Notes: generated from the sequence alone by a model not told the origin. Positions 1 to 7,733 are shown, numbered from the stretch's first letter. The stretch: DNA of 9,904 bases from Oribacterium parvum (GCA_938022235.1 CALIEL010000432.1:1-9904), one strand, 5' to 3'. Numbers and translations are program-made.

Positions 1-606
1 TTTAGCTTTGCCATCTCAGAAGCAAAGCTATCAAAACCGAACTCTTTATTTTCTCATGTGCGTACCAGGGTATTTGCCTTTTTGGATCCTTGGAAGGATA
101 TTGCAGGGAAGGGATATCAGATTACCCAGTCTCTCTTTGCCATCGGTACAGGGGGGTTTTTGGGACTTGGTCTTTTTCAGGGATTGCCCAACAAGATTCC
201 CATCGTGGAAAATGATTTTATTTTCTCCGCCTTGTCCGAAGAGATGGGAGGAATTGTGGCGATTTGCGTGATTCTCGTCTGTCTTTCCTGTTTTATGCAA
301 ATGATGATGATGGGAATGGATATGGAAAGCCTCTTTTATAAACTCATCTGTATCGGACTGAGTGTGATTTATGTGATGCAGGTCTTTTTAACCATCGGTG
401 GAGCCATAAAATTTATCCCCTCCACGGGAGTGACCCTGCCCTTTGTCAGCTATGGCGGTTCCAGTATGATTTCCAGTTGTATTCTTTTTGCCATCTTCCA
501 AGCTCTCTTTGTTATCCAAGGAAAGGAAGATGCCATGGATGAAGAGGAAGAGGAAGACGAACAACAAGCGCCGAAGAGGAAGGGGAGAAGGGGCATTTAT
601 GAATAA
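1..606 (+). CDS. SEDS-family (FtsW/RodA/SpoVE) peptidoglycan polymerase, 5'-truncated
   Basis: The reading frame is open from the first base and ends at TAA 604-606, so the gene enters from the left; 201 C-terminal residues are visible. Family members polymerise lipid II into glycan strands in the cytoplasmic membrane, working with a class B PBP. Visible hallmarks, counted from the first codon, are LDPW (28-31), GYQ (38-40) followed by a Gly-rich stretch, ENDFIF (70-75) with EEMG just after it, and the late TLPFVSYGGSS motif. Three hydrophobic segments follow the ENDF loop, as in the last helices of the family. A GTG at 58 could be taken as a start, but it falls inside conserved sequence and is not the true start. 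The tail is odd: an acidic run (DEEEEEDE) followed by a basic run (PKRKGRR). Whether it acts in division, elongation or sporulation cannot be decided here, so no symbol is given. The family call is very secure. Confidence 0.95.
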   Translation, partial: FSFAISEAKLSKPNSLFSHVRTRVFAFLDPWKDIAGKGYQITQSLFAIGTGGFLGLGLFQGLPNKIPIVENDFIFSALSEEMGGIVAICVILVCLSCFMQMMMMGMDMESLFYKLICIGLSVIYVMQVFLTIGGAIKFIPSTGVTLPFVSYGGSSMISSCILFAIFQALFVIQGKEDAMDEEEEEDEQQAPKRKGRRGIYE

Positions 607-635
607 GCTTAGAAATTCCGGAAGAAGGGTGAATT

Positions 636-2087
636 ATGAAAAAGTATAATAATTCCAGAAGAAAGCCAAGCAACAGGGAGATGAAGGGAATTACCTATTT
701 CTTTGTCCTGCTTTTCTTTTCCATGATTGTATATTTTTGTTATTTTATGCTGGTTTTGGCTCCGAATCAGATTTCCAGTCCCTACAATGCCAGAATAGAT
801 TATCTTTCTTCGAAGGTCATTCGAGGCAGCATCCTTTCTTCTGATGGAAAGGTACTGGCGAAAACGGAAACAGGAGAAGGTGGAGAGAAAAGAGTATATC
901 CGGAGGGGATTGCCTTTTCTCACCCCATCGGCTACAGCAGTAAGGGAAAAACCGGAGTGGAGTCCATGGCGAACTTTTATCTTAGCCGTTCCAGTATTAA
1001 CCCCTTACAAAAAATCATCAATCAGGCGGAGGAAATCAAGAATCCCGGAGATTCGGTAGTACTTAGCTTGAATTCTTCTTTACAATCCCTTGCCTATTCT
1101 TTGTTGAAGGATAAGAAGGGGAGTATTGTCTGTATGAATCCGAAGACCGGAAGAATTCTGGCGATGGTTTCCGCACCTTCCTTTACGGAAGAGGATATTC
1201 AGAACAACTGGGAAGCTCTAACTTCCTCCGACAACAAAGACGGAAATCTTCTGAACAGGGCTACCCAGGGACTTTATCCTCCCGGCTCAACCTTTAAGCT
1301 TTTGATGGCTTTAGAGTATATTCGGGAGCATCCTGCGGATTGGCAGAGCTTTAGCTATACCTGTAAGGGGGAATATGTGGATCCGGAGAATTCCTCCTAT
1401 GTGGTGCATTGCTATAACGGGGAGGTTCACGGAAAGGTGGATTTGGAATCTGCCATTGCGGATTCCTGCAATTCCGCCTTTGCCAAGCTGGGAACAGAGA
1501 TTGATCCAACTCGATTAAAGGCTTTGGCGGAAAGCTTTTACTATAATCAAAAAATAGATATCGGTTTGTCTGCCAATGCAGGACAATTCACCTTGGCGGA
1601 GAATGCGGACGTTTGGGATAAGATGCAAACCGCCATCGGACAGGGGGCCACCCTTTGCACTCCTCTTCAAAACCTTTGCATGGTTTCCGCCATTGCCAAT
1701 GGTGGAAATCTGATCTATCCAAGCCTTCTTGCTTCAGTACAGAATGCCAATGGCACAACGGTAAAGGAATTCCCCTATGGGGAGAGTCATAGCCTTCTTT
1801 CCCAAGGGGAAAGTGATGCCTTAAAGCAGTTTATGCGAAAGGTAGTTACGGAGGGTACTGCCAGTGTATTAAATACAGATGCCTATAAGGTTTGCGGAAA
1901 AACCGGTTCCGCCCAGGTGAAGGTAGGAAGTGAACTTAAGACCAATGCCTGGTTTGTAGGCTTTGCTCCCATGGAGGATCCGGAGATTGCGATATCCGTT
2001 ATTGTAGAAGAAGGAGAAACCGGCGGAAAGACCGCAGCGCCAATAGCCAGAAAAGTCTTGGATCAATATTTTCATAAAGAAGGATAA
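636..2087 (+). CDS. Class B penicillin-binding protein (peptidoglycan D,D-transpeptidase), compact PbpA-like
   Basis: This enzyme crosslinks peptidoglycan stem peptides on the outer face of the membrane and is a beta-lactam target. The 483-residue protein has a basic cytoplasmic start, one membrane anchor (about residues 18-41) and the RGxI...DG motif of class B PBPs at 63-71. The transpeptidase domain runs from about 160 to 477. All three active-site motifs are intact: STFK (S218 nucleophile, K221), SCN (277-279) and KTG (422-424). The stretch between anchor and catalytic domain is only about 120 residues, so the large pedestal/dimerisation domain of FtsI or PBP2 is missing; the length matches actinobacterial PbpA-type proteins. 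The ATG at 636 follows an AAGGGTG site near 625-631. It lies 29 bases after the SEDS gene with no terminator between them, so the two are probably co-transcribed and partner each other. Family assignment is secure; the exact role (septal or elongation) is open. Confidence 0.95.
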   Translation: MKKYNNSRRKPSNREMKGITYFFVLLFFSMIVYFCYFMLVLAPNQISSPYNARIDYLSSKVIRGSILSSDGKVLAKTETGEGGEKRVYPEGIAFSHPIGYSSKGKTGVESMANFYLSRSSINPLQKIINQAEEIKNPGDSVVLSLNSSLQSLAYSLLKDKKGSIVCMNPKTGRILAMVSAPSFTEEDIQNNWEALTSSDNKDGNLLNRATQGLYPPGSTFKLLMALEYIREHPADWQSFSYTCKGEYVDPENSSYVVHCYNGEVHGKVDLESAIADSCNSAFAKLGTEIDPTRLKALAESFYYNQKIDIGLSANAGQFTLAENADVWDKMQTAIGQGATLCTPLQNLCMVSAIANGGNLIYPSLLASVQNANGTTVKEFPYGESHSLLSQGESDALKQFMRKVVTEGTASVLNTDAYKVCGKTGSAQVKVGSELKTNAWFVGFAPMEDPEIAISVIVEEGETGGKTAAPIARKVLDQYFHKEG

Positions 2088-2108
2088 AAAGGGTATTCCT
2101 TCCATAGC

Positions 2109-2144
2109 TGTAAATTTTTTACAAGAAGAAAAGAGCAGTTATAG
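2109..2144 (+). promoter_or_regulatory. Inverted repeat and weak candidate promoter before the first ABC pair
   Basis: The 103-bp gap between the PBP gene and the first ABC gene contains the perfect inverted repeat TGTAAA-TTT-TTTACA (2109-2123). Its right arm TTTACA (2118-2123) could be a -35 box, with TTATAG (2139-2144) as a -10 at a short 15-base spacing. A repressor site overlapping a -35 would make sense for an exporter, but the promoter match is poor and AT-rich sequence yields such repeats by chance. If it is not a promoter, the ABC pair is read through from the PBP gene. Confidence 0.25.
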
Positions 2145-2190
2145 GAGAACGAAGGTCATTTAAGGAGTCAATAGTTAGAGGAGTAGTAAG

Positions 2191-3954
2191 ATGAGAAGAA
2201 TACTGTCCTATATGGAAAAGGTGAAGGGGAAAAGTATTTTGGCCCCCCTGTTTAAGTGTCTGGAAAGTATGTTTGAGCTCTTTGTTCCTTTAGTCATTGC
2301 CGGAATGATCGATCAGGGAATCCGTAAGGAGAATGTAGGGGTGATTTGGCATAGCCTTTTCCTGCTCTTAGTCTTAGCCTGCATTGGTTGCCTTACCGCT
2401 GTCATTGCCCAGTATTTTGCGGCAGAGGTAGCAATGGTGGTGGGAAAATCCTACCGTAGAGACTTGTTTCACAAAATTCTTTCTTTACCCTACAAAGATT
2501 ACAATGCGCTTTCCGCATCTTCCTTGATTACCAGAATCGGTCCGGATATCTTTCAGATTGAATCTACGGTGAATATGGTGCTTAGGCTTTTAATGCGCTC
2601 TCCTTTTATTGTTGTGGGGGCTTGCATCATGGCCTTTCGAATCAGCCCCGGCCTATCGCTTTTGTTTTTTGTGGTATTGATTCTTCTATCCTTTGTAGTT
2701 TTTGGAATTATGGCTCTTACCATGCCATTTTACAAAAAGATTCAAGTAAGTTTGGAAAACATTACCAGAAAATACAGAGAAAATATAATGGGTATCCGTG
2801 TGGTACGGGCCTTTTGTCAGGAAGAGAAGGAAGAAGAGGAATTCCGGGAAAAGAACCAAAATTATACCAAGGTGCAGATTGCAGTGGGAAAGATTTCCGC
2901 TTTGTTGAACCCCATGAGTATGCTGTTGATTCAACTGGGGCTTATGGGCATTCTGTATTTTTCCTCAAAATTGGTCAATGACGGCAGGCTCTTTCAGGGA
3001 AATGTGGTGGCTCTGACCAACTATATGAGCCAGATTTTGGTGGAGCTTCTAAAGCTTGCCAATCTGATTATCCTGATGGTCAAGGCCTATGCCAGCATCA
3101 GCAGAATTGAAGAGGTAATGGAACGAAAGAGCGATGGCGAGACTGAGTCCAAGGGTATTTTTACTAAGCCTTATGAAAAAGTAGTCCAATCTAATCCGGC
3201 TCAAGACGGCAAGAAGCCGGGAATTCTTATGAATTATCTTTCCTTTTCCTATGACAGCGGAGAGGAAAGAGCTCTTTCCGATATCAGCTTTTCTCTAGAA
3301 GAGGGGGAGAGCTTAGGAATTATCGGCGGTACCGGATCCGGAAAATCCACTTTAGTTTCCCTGATTTGCGGATTTTATAGGGATTATGAGGGAGAAATTT
3401 TCCTCTGGGGAAGAAACTTAAGAGAGTATTCGGAACAAGAGTTTCGGGAAAGCATTGCCTATGTCCCTCAAAAGGCAGTACTTTTTTCCGGAACGCTTAA
3501 GGAAAATCTTCTTTGGAGAAAGAAGGATGCAAATGATGAAGAGCTCTGGAAGGCCTTGGAAATTGCCCAGGGAAAGGAATTTGTAGAGGCAAAGGGGGAA
3601 GGTCTGAATTTGTCCGTCAGTATAGAAGGTAAGAACTTTTCAGGAGGACAAAGACAAAGGCTTTCTATAGCCAGAGCCCTGGTGGGAGATTCCAGGCTTT
3701 TGATTTTGGACGATTCCTCCTCAGCTTTGGATATGCTGACGGAAAGAAAGCTGCGAAGCGCACTGGAGGAATATCAAGGAAAGAAAAGTCTTTTGGTGAT
3801 TTCTCAAAGAGTGTCCAGCATCAGACATTTACCGAAGATTCTGGTTTTGGACCAAGGAAGGCTCATCGGTGTAGGAAGTCATCAGGAGCTTTTGGAGCAT
3901 TGTTCGGTATATCAGGAAATCTGTGCTTCGCAGAAGCAGGGAAAGGAGGAGTAA
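2191..3954 (+). CDS. Heterodimeric ABC exporter, degenerate-site subunit (first pair)
   Basis: A 587-residue half-transporter with an N-terminal six-helix membrane domain (helices near 17-40, 52-78, 130-149, 153-180, 236-260 and 270-300) and a C-terminal ATPase domain from about 345. Visible motifs are Walker A GGTGSGKST (379-387), Q-loop Q427, signature FSGGQ (483-487), Walker B ending DD (507-508) where active ATPases have DE, and Q539 where the switch His is expected. The family pattern (LmrCD, BmrCD, TM287/288) makes this the subunit whose own Walker A/B forms the non-hydrolysing site while its intact signature completes the partner's active site. The linker at about 311-343 is longer and more polar than in the counterpart at 5949. 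The ATG at 2191 has an AGAGGAG site at 2177-2183. The next gene starts one base after the stop and supplies the partner. Substrate unknown; multidrug, peptide or lipid export are possible. Confidence 0.93.
   Translation: MRRILSYMEKVKGKSILAPLFKCLESMFELFVPLVIAGMIDQGIRKENVGVIWHSLFLLLVLACIGCLTAVIAQYFAAEVAMVVGKSYRRDLFHKILSLPYKDYNALSASSLITRIGPDIFQIESTVNMVLRLLMRSPFIVVGACIMAFRISPGLSLLFFVVLILLSFVVFGIMALTMPFYKKIQVSLENITRKYRENIMGIRVVRAFCQEEKEEEEFREKNQNYTKVQIAVGKISALLNPMSMLLIQLGLMGILYFSSKLVNDGRLFQGNVVALTNYMSQILVELLKLANLIILMVKAYASISRIEEVMERKSDGETESKGIFTKPYEKVVQSNPAQDGKKPGILMNYLSFSYDSGEERALSDISFSLEEGESLGIIGGTGSGKSTLVSLICGFYRDYEGEIFLWGRNLREYSEQEFRESIAYVPQKAVLFSGTLKENLLWRKKDANDEELWKALEIAQGKEFVEAKGEGLNLSVSIEGKNFSGGQRQRLSIARALVGDSRLLILDDSSSALDMLTERKLRSALEEYQGKKSLLVISQRVSSIRHLPKILVLDQGRLIGVGSHQELLEHCSVYQEICASQKQGKEE
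3942..3949 (+). promoter_or_regulatory. Ribosome binding site fixing the start of the second ABC gene
   Basis: AAAGGAGG lies inside the last codons of the upstream gene, six bases before ATG 3956. A longer in-frame option starting at GTG 3923 would sit upstream of this site, overlap the previous gene, and add eleven mostly Arg, Lys and Ser residues unlike the family. ATG 3956 is therefore preferred. Confidence 0.85.
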
Positions 3955-3955
3955 G

Positions 3956-5716
3956 ATGCCTAAGGAAAATAGAACTGCGGGAGAAGCCTTTCGGAAGCTC
4001 TTTCGCTTTATGAAACCTTATAAATTCGCTTTGCTCCTTTCCATTGTCTCAGCCTTTCTGTCCGTAGTATTTTCTCTTTTTTTGCCGATTCTTTTAGGAA
4101 AGGCCATCGATAAGATTGCCGGAAAGGGAAGGGTGGATTTTCCCGGACTGGGACAGATTTTTAAGGTTATGCTTTTGGTTCTTATATTAGCAGTGCTTTT
4201 TCAATGGTTGATGAACCAGGTAAATACCTATTTGACCTTTCATGTGATTGAAGATTTACGAGAGAAGGCTTTTTCCCATATTCAGGCTGTTCCTTTATCC
4301 TCCATTGATTCCAAGGAACCGGGGGAGATTTTAAGTCGTTTGACCACAGACATAGAACAGATTTCACAGGGATTATTTGTTTTATTGAATCAGTTCTTAC
4401 AGGCCGTGTTCAGTATTCTGGAAACTGCCTTTTTTCTCTTCCTTTTAGAATGGAGGATTGCTTTAATTCTTTTGGCTCTCACGCCTTTGTCCTTTTTTAT
4501 TGCAAAGTTTATTTCCAAACGCTCTTACCTGTATTTTCAAAATCAGTCTAAAAGCAGAGGAGAGATAGCTGCCTTCAGTACAGAGGCTATCGGAAATGTG
4601 AAGCTTCTGAAAGCTTTTATGCAGGAAGACCCCAAAGAGTCCTTGTATCAGGAGAAAAATGAGAGACTTTCCCGATATAGTATGCAAGCAAACTTCTACA
4701 GCTCTTTGGTTAACCCATTTACCCGTTTTTTAAATGCCCTAGGCTATGCTTTAGTGGGGGGAATCGGGGCTCTGTTTTGCCTGAGAGGAACTTTAAGCAT
4801 CGGTCAGTTATCCTCTTTATTGGCTTATGCCACCCAGTATGCCAAGCCCTTTAACGACATTACTTCCGTAATTACGGAAATTCAAAATGCATTAGCTGCC
4901 GCATCTCGTGTCTTTGACTTTCTGGAAGAAGCGGAAATGCAGCCAAAGGCGGAGGAAAGGGAACTTCCGAAGCCGGTGGAAGGATGTTTGGAGCTTTCAG
5001 GATTGTATTTCTCCTATACCAAGGAGCAAAAGTTGATTCAGGATTTGAGCCTTTCCGTACAAGCCGGACAGAATATTGCCATTGTTGGCCCTACAGGATG
5101 CGGAAAAACAACCTTAATCAATCTTTTGATGCGTTTTTATGAGCCGAATCAGGGAAGGATTTCCATTGACGGAATTTCCTATGAAAAGCTATCCGACCAT
5201 GGCCTTCGTTCTGCCTATGGCATGGTTCTTCAGGACAGCTGGCTAAAAGCCGATACGGTTTTGGAAAACATTCGTTACGGATCGCCGGAGAAGAGTATAG
5301 AAGAGGTCATTGAAGCCGCTAAACGTGCCGGTTGTCATCATTTTATTATGCAGCTTCCAAAGGGCTATGATACGCTTCTTCCGGAGGATGGAGGAAATCT
5401 TTCCCAGGGGCAAAAGCAGCTTCTTTGTATCGCCAGAGTGATGTTAAGAGATCCGGCCATTTTGATTTTGGATGAGGCCACCAGCTCCATTGATACCAGA
5501 ACGGAAGAAAAGGTACAAAGAGCCTTCCAGGAAATGTTGAAGGGCAGAACCGCCTTTATCGTGGCCCATCGTCTTTCTACGATTCAGAATGCGGATTGCA
5601 TCCTGGTGATGAAGGATGGAAATGTGATTGAAAAAGGAAGTCATGAGGAGCTTTTACGACAAAAGGGCTTCTATAAGAATCTTTATGAAAGCCAATTTCA
5701 GGGAGCAGAGAATTGA
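3956..5716 (+). CDS. Heterodimeric ABC exporter, catalytic-site subunit (first pair)
   Basis: A 586-residue half-transporter and partner of the gene at 2191-3954. The six-helix membrane domain spans roughly residues 23-310 and the ATPase domain starts near 343. Motifs are Walker A GPTGCGKTT (378-386), Q-loop Q426, signature LSQGQ (482-486), a canonical Walker B with catalytic Glu (D506, E507), and switch H538. The Gly-to-Gln change in the signature plus the intact Glu and His is the exact complement of the first subunit. The inferred dimer has one hydrolysing site (this Walker A/B/His with the partner's SGGQ) and one degenerate site. After the Q-loop the sequence reads SWLKADT where relatives usually have a Phe-x-Gly-Thr, a small departure near the X-domain contact. 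It starts one base after the previous stop, so translation is probably coupled. No clear terminator follows. Substrate unknown. Confidence 0.93.
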   Translation: MPKENRTAGEAFRKLFRFMKPYKFALLLSIVSAFLSVVFSLFLPILLGKAIDKIAGKGRVDFPGLGQIFKVMLLVLILAVLFQWLMNQVNTYLTFHVIEDLREKAFSHIQAVPLSSIDSKEPGEILSRLTTDIEQISQGLFVLLNQFLQAVFSILETAFFLFLLEWRIALILLALTPLSFFIAKFISKRSYLYFQNQSKSRGEIAAFSTEAIGNVKLLKAFMQEDPKESLYQEKNERLSRYSMQANFYSSLVNPFTRFLNALGYALVGGIGALFCLRGTLSIGQLSSLLAYATQYAKPFNDITSVITEIQNALAAASRVFDFLEEAEMQPKAEERELPKPVEGCLELSGLYFSYTKEQKLIQDLSLSVQAGQNIAIVGPTGCGKTTLINLLMRFYEPNQGRISIDGISYEKLSDHGLRSAYGMVLQDSWLKADTVLENIRYGSPEKSIEEVIEAAKRAGCHHFIMQLPKGYDTLLPEDGGNLSQGQKQLLCIARVMLRDPAILILDEATSSIDTRTEEKVQRAFQEMLKGRTAFIVAHRLSTIQNADCILVMKDGNVIEKGSHEELLRQKGFYKNLYESQFQGAEN

Positions 5717-5738
5717 ATCTTGCAAAAGAACAGAAAAG

Positions 5739-5749
5739 GGTAATTTACC
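5739..5749. promoter_or_regulatory. Short inverted repeat next to the -35 of the second exporter promoter
   Basis: GGTAA-T-TTACC is a perfect 5-bp-arm palindrome ending five bases before the TTGACA box. The position suits a repressor or activator half-site, but the element is short. It shares a GTAA/TTAC core with the repeat at 2109-2123 at a different spacing, so a common regulator is not shown. Confidence 0.25.
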
Positions 5750-5754
5750 GGCGC

Positions 5755-5783
5755 TTGACAAGCTGTTAAATTCTCCTTAAAAT
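5755..5783 (+). promoter_or_regulatory. Sigma-A-type promoter of the second ABC exporter operon
   Basis: A perfect TTGACA (-35, 5755-5760) is followed after 17 bases by TAAAAT (-10, 5778-5783). Transcription would start near 5790, giving a leader of about 160 bases before the GTG at 5949. It separates the two exporter pairs into different transcription units, although read-through from upstream is not excluded because no terminator is visible in 5717-5754. Confidence 0.75.
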
Positions 5784-5842
5784 TGCAAAGTTTAGAAAAA
5801 TTATAAGATAAACGGAACAGTACATTGTAGGATAAGGATTAC

Positions 5843-5910
5843 GTAAGAGTCGTATGACACGAATCAGTATATGGGTTCTGTAAGAGTCGTAGGACACTAA
5901 TCAGTATGTG
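5843..5910. repeat. Two 31-bp direct repeats in the exporter leader
   Basis: Copy one is 5843-5873 and copy two is 5880-5910, start to start 37 bp. They match at 28 of 31 positions by hand alignment; the differences are at repeat positions 13, 19 and 29. Each begins GTAAGAGTCGTA and contains GACAC and AATCAGTAT. Each also holds a small GTC-N4-GAC dyad. A much weaker echo may begin near 5916. They lie between the promoter and the ribosome binding site, so they could be DNA operators downstream of the start or paired RNA elements. No known motif was recognised. Confidence 0.8.
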
Positions 5911-5933
5911 ATTCCGTCAGGATAGCTCATGAT

Positions 5934-5943
5934 AAGGAGGGAG
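5934..5943 (+). promoter_or_regulatory. Ribosome binding site supporting the GTG start at 5949
   Basis: AAGGAGGGAG is a near-perfect Shine-Dalgarno. The AAGGAGG core ends eight bases before GTG 5949. The next in-frame ATG (5967) is 26 bases from the core, too far, so GTG is the better start. Confidence 0.85.
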
Positions 5944-5948
5944 ATATA

Positions 5949-7733
5949 GTGCAAGAGGAAAAAGTCATGCAGGAAGATAAAATGCAGGTATTGAAAATAT
6001 TGTCTAAATCCATTAGGGAATTTAAAAAAGACTCCATTCTTTGTCCCCTTTTGGTTACCGGAGAAGTCATTCTGGAATGTATGATTCCTTTTTTCACTGC
6101 CCAATTAGTGAACAGAATGAAGGAAAATGCCTCCATGCAGATGATTCTGCATTATGGATTGATTCTTGTGGTGATGGCCATACTTTCCCTTCTTTTTGGA
6201 CTTTGGGCGGGAAATTATGCCGCTTCCGCTTCCACCGGCTTTGCCCGGAATATTCGAAGAGATATGTTCCAAAGAATTCAGGGTTTTTCCTTTGAAAATA
6301 TCGATCGTTTTGAAAGCTCTTCCCTGGTAACAAGACTGACCACGGATATCAGCAATGTACAGATGGCCTATATGATGCTGGTTCGTACCGCATTCAGAGG
6401 TCCTCTGATGATTGTTTTTTCCTTTACGGCAGCCTTTTTCTTAGGTGGTAGAATGGCCATTATTTTCTGTTTTGTTGTTCCTGTTTTGGCTATTGGGTTG
6501 ATCCTTATCACCAAAAAGGCTATGGGCATTTTTAACGAGATCTTTAAGCGCTATGATGCCTTAAATGAGTCTGTGGAAGAAAATATTCAGGGCATGCGGG
6601 TAGTGAAAACCTATGTTCGGGAAGATTATGAGAAAGAAAAGTTTAATGGAAAGGCAGAGTCTTTGGCTCTGGACTTTATTTCAGCAGAAAAACTGATTGC
6701 CTTAGCCAACCCCTTGATGCAGTTCTGCCTTTTTGTGGTTGTGCTTTTTGTCTTAAGCTTCGGTTCTTATTTAGTGGTTAGTACAAGCGGTTCTGCTTTA
6801 GATGTAGGACAGCTTTCCGCCCTCTTAACCTACAGCTATCAGATTCTTTCCAGCCTGATGCTGGTGGCCATGGTATTTGTGATGGTAGTGATTTCCGCAG
6901 CTTCCTCTCGAAGAATCGCTGAAGTTTTAACGGAAGAAAGCACCATGGAGAATCCTGCGAATGGCATTAAGGAAGTGAAGGATGGCTCTATTGATTTTAA
7001 TCATGTATTCTTTAAATATTCCAAGGATGCGAAAAAGAATGTTTTAACAGATATCTCCCTTCATATTTCCTCCGGACAAACCGTGGGAATTTTGGGAGGA
7101 ACAGGTTCAGCCAAGTCTTCACTGACTCAGTTGATTTCCCGTCTTTATGATGTGACGGAGGGAGAAGTCTTGGTTGGTGGTGAGGATGTTCGAAAATACG
7201 ATATTCAAGCATTGAGAGATCAAGTGGCTGTGGTATTACAGAAGAATATTCTTTTCTCCGGAACAGTGGCGGAAAATCTTCGCTGGGGAAATCCCAATGC
7301 TAGCCAGGCAGAGCTGGAAGAAGCCTGCAGGCTTTCCCAGGCGGCGGAATTTATTGAGCGAATGAAGGAAGGCTATGAAAGCCATGTGGAACAGGTGGGA
7401 AGCAATTTCTCCGGAGGACAGAAGCAAAGACTTTGTATTGCCAGAGCCTTGCTGAAGAAACCCAAGATTTTAATTTTGGACGATTCCACTTCGGCGGTGG
7501 ATACCAAAACAGATGCCTTTATTCGGAAGGGCTTTAAGGAATTTATTCCGGATACCACGAAGATTATTATTGCCCAAAGAGTTTCTTCTGTAATGGATGC
7601 GGACCAGATTCTGATTATGGACAAGGGAGAAATTATTGCCAGAGGTACCCATGAGGAACTGATGGAGAATTCTCCGATTTACAGAGAAACCTATGAGTCC
7701 CAGAACAGAAAGGAGGTAGAGGATGGAGAATAA
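5949..7733 (+). CDS. Heterodimeric ABC exporter, degenerate-site subunit (second pair)
   Basis: A 594-residue half-transporter with a GTG start. Six membrane helices lie near residues 30-52, 66-90, 138-165, 167-190, 251-277 and 286-315; the ATPase domain starts near 346. Motifs are Walker A GGTGSAKSS (383-391), Q-loop Q431, signature FSGGQ (487-491), Walker B ending DD (511-512), and Q543 in place of the switch His. As in the gene at 2191, Walker B Glu and His are lost while the signature is intact. Here Walker A also has Ala (388) in place of the Gly before the Lys, a variant I recall in this exporter clade. The ATPase domain is recognisably related to that of the 2191 gene (about half identical by eye across Walker A to Q-loop), but the membrane domains differ clearly, so the pairs are old paralogues and not a recent duplication. 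It overlaps the next gene by 11 bases. Substrate unknown. Confidence 0.93.
   Translation: MQEEKVMQEDKMQVLKILSKSIREFKKDSILCPLLVTGEVILECMIPFFTAQLVNRMKENASMQMILHYGLILVVMAILSLLFGLWAGNYAASASTGFARNIRRDMFQRIQGFSFENIDRFESSSLVTRLTTDISNVQMAYMMLVRTAFRGPLMIVFSFTAAFFLGGRMAIIFCFVVPVLAIGLILITKKAMGIFNEIFKRYDALNESVEENIQGMRVVKTYVREDYEKEKFNGKAESLALDFISAEKLIALANPLMQFCLFVVVLFVLSFGSYLVVSTSGSALDVGQLSALLTYSYQILSSLMLVAMVFVMVVISAASSRRIAEVLTEESTMENPANGIKEVKDGSIDFNHVFFKYSKDAKKNVLTDISLHISSGQTVGILGGTGSAKSSLTQLISRLYDVTEGEVLVGGEDVRKYDIQALRDQVAVVLQKNILFSGTVAENLRWGNPNASQAELEEACRLSQAAEFIERMKEGYESHVEQVGSNFSGGQKQRLCIARALLKKPKILILDDSTSAVDTKTDAFIRKGFKEFIPDTTKIIIAQRVSSVMDADQILIMDKGEIIARGTHEELMENSPIYRETYESQNRKEVEDGE

Noticed and set aside
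604..612. TAAGCTTAG shared after two stop codons (604-612 and 9619-9627)
   Set aside because: A nine-base match with no similarity beyond it is within chance expectation for a 10-kb sequence.
609..923. A 104-codon minus-strand frame opposite the PBP gene start
   Set aside because: It lies opposite a well-supported PBP gene whose motifs are all intact, and nothing in its translation resembles a known protein.
2079..2120. Intrinsic terminator after the PBP gene (GAAGGA/TCCTTC stem, then a T-run)
   Set aside because: The stem is only 6 bp with a 12-base loop, and the T-run starts a dozen bases after the stem, so it does not fit a working terminator.
3923..3955. Extended start (GTG 3923) for the second ABC gene
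   Set aside because: It would overlap the previous gene and lie upstream of the strong AAAGGAGG site that is ideally spaced for ATG 3956.
5773..5779. CTCCTTA as an anti-Shine-Dalgarno partner of TAAGGAG at 5933-5939
   Set aside because: The seven bases pair perfectly, but 5773-5779 lies between the -35 and -10 boxes and would not be in the transcript from that promoter.
5843..5910. CRISPR array
   Set aside because: There are only two copies with six bases between them and three mismatches; real spacers are much longer and no cas gene is present.
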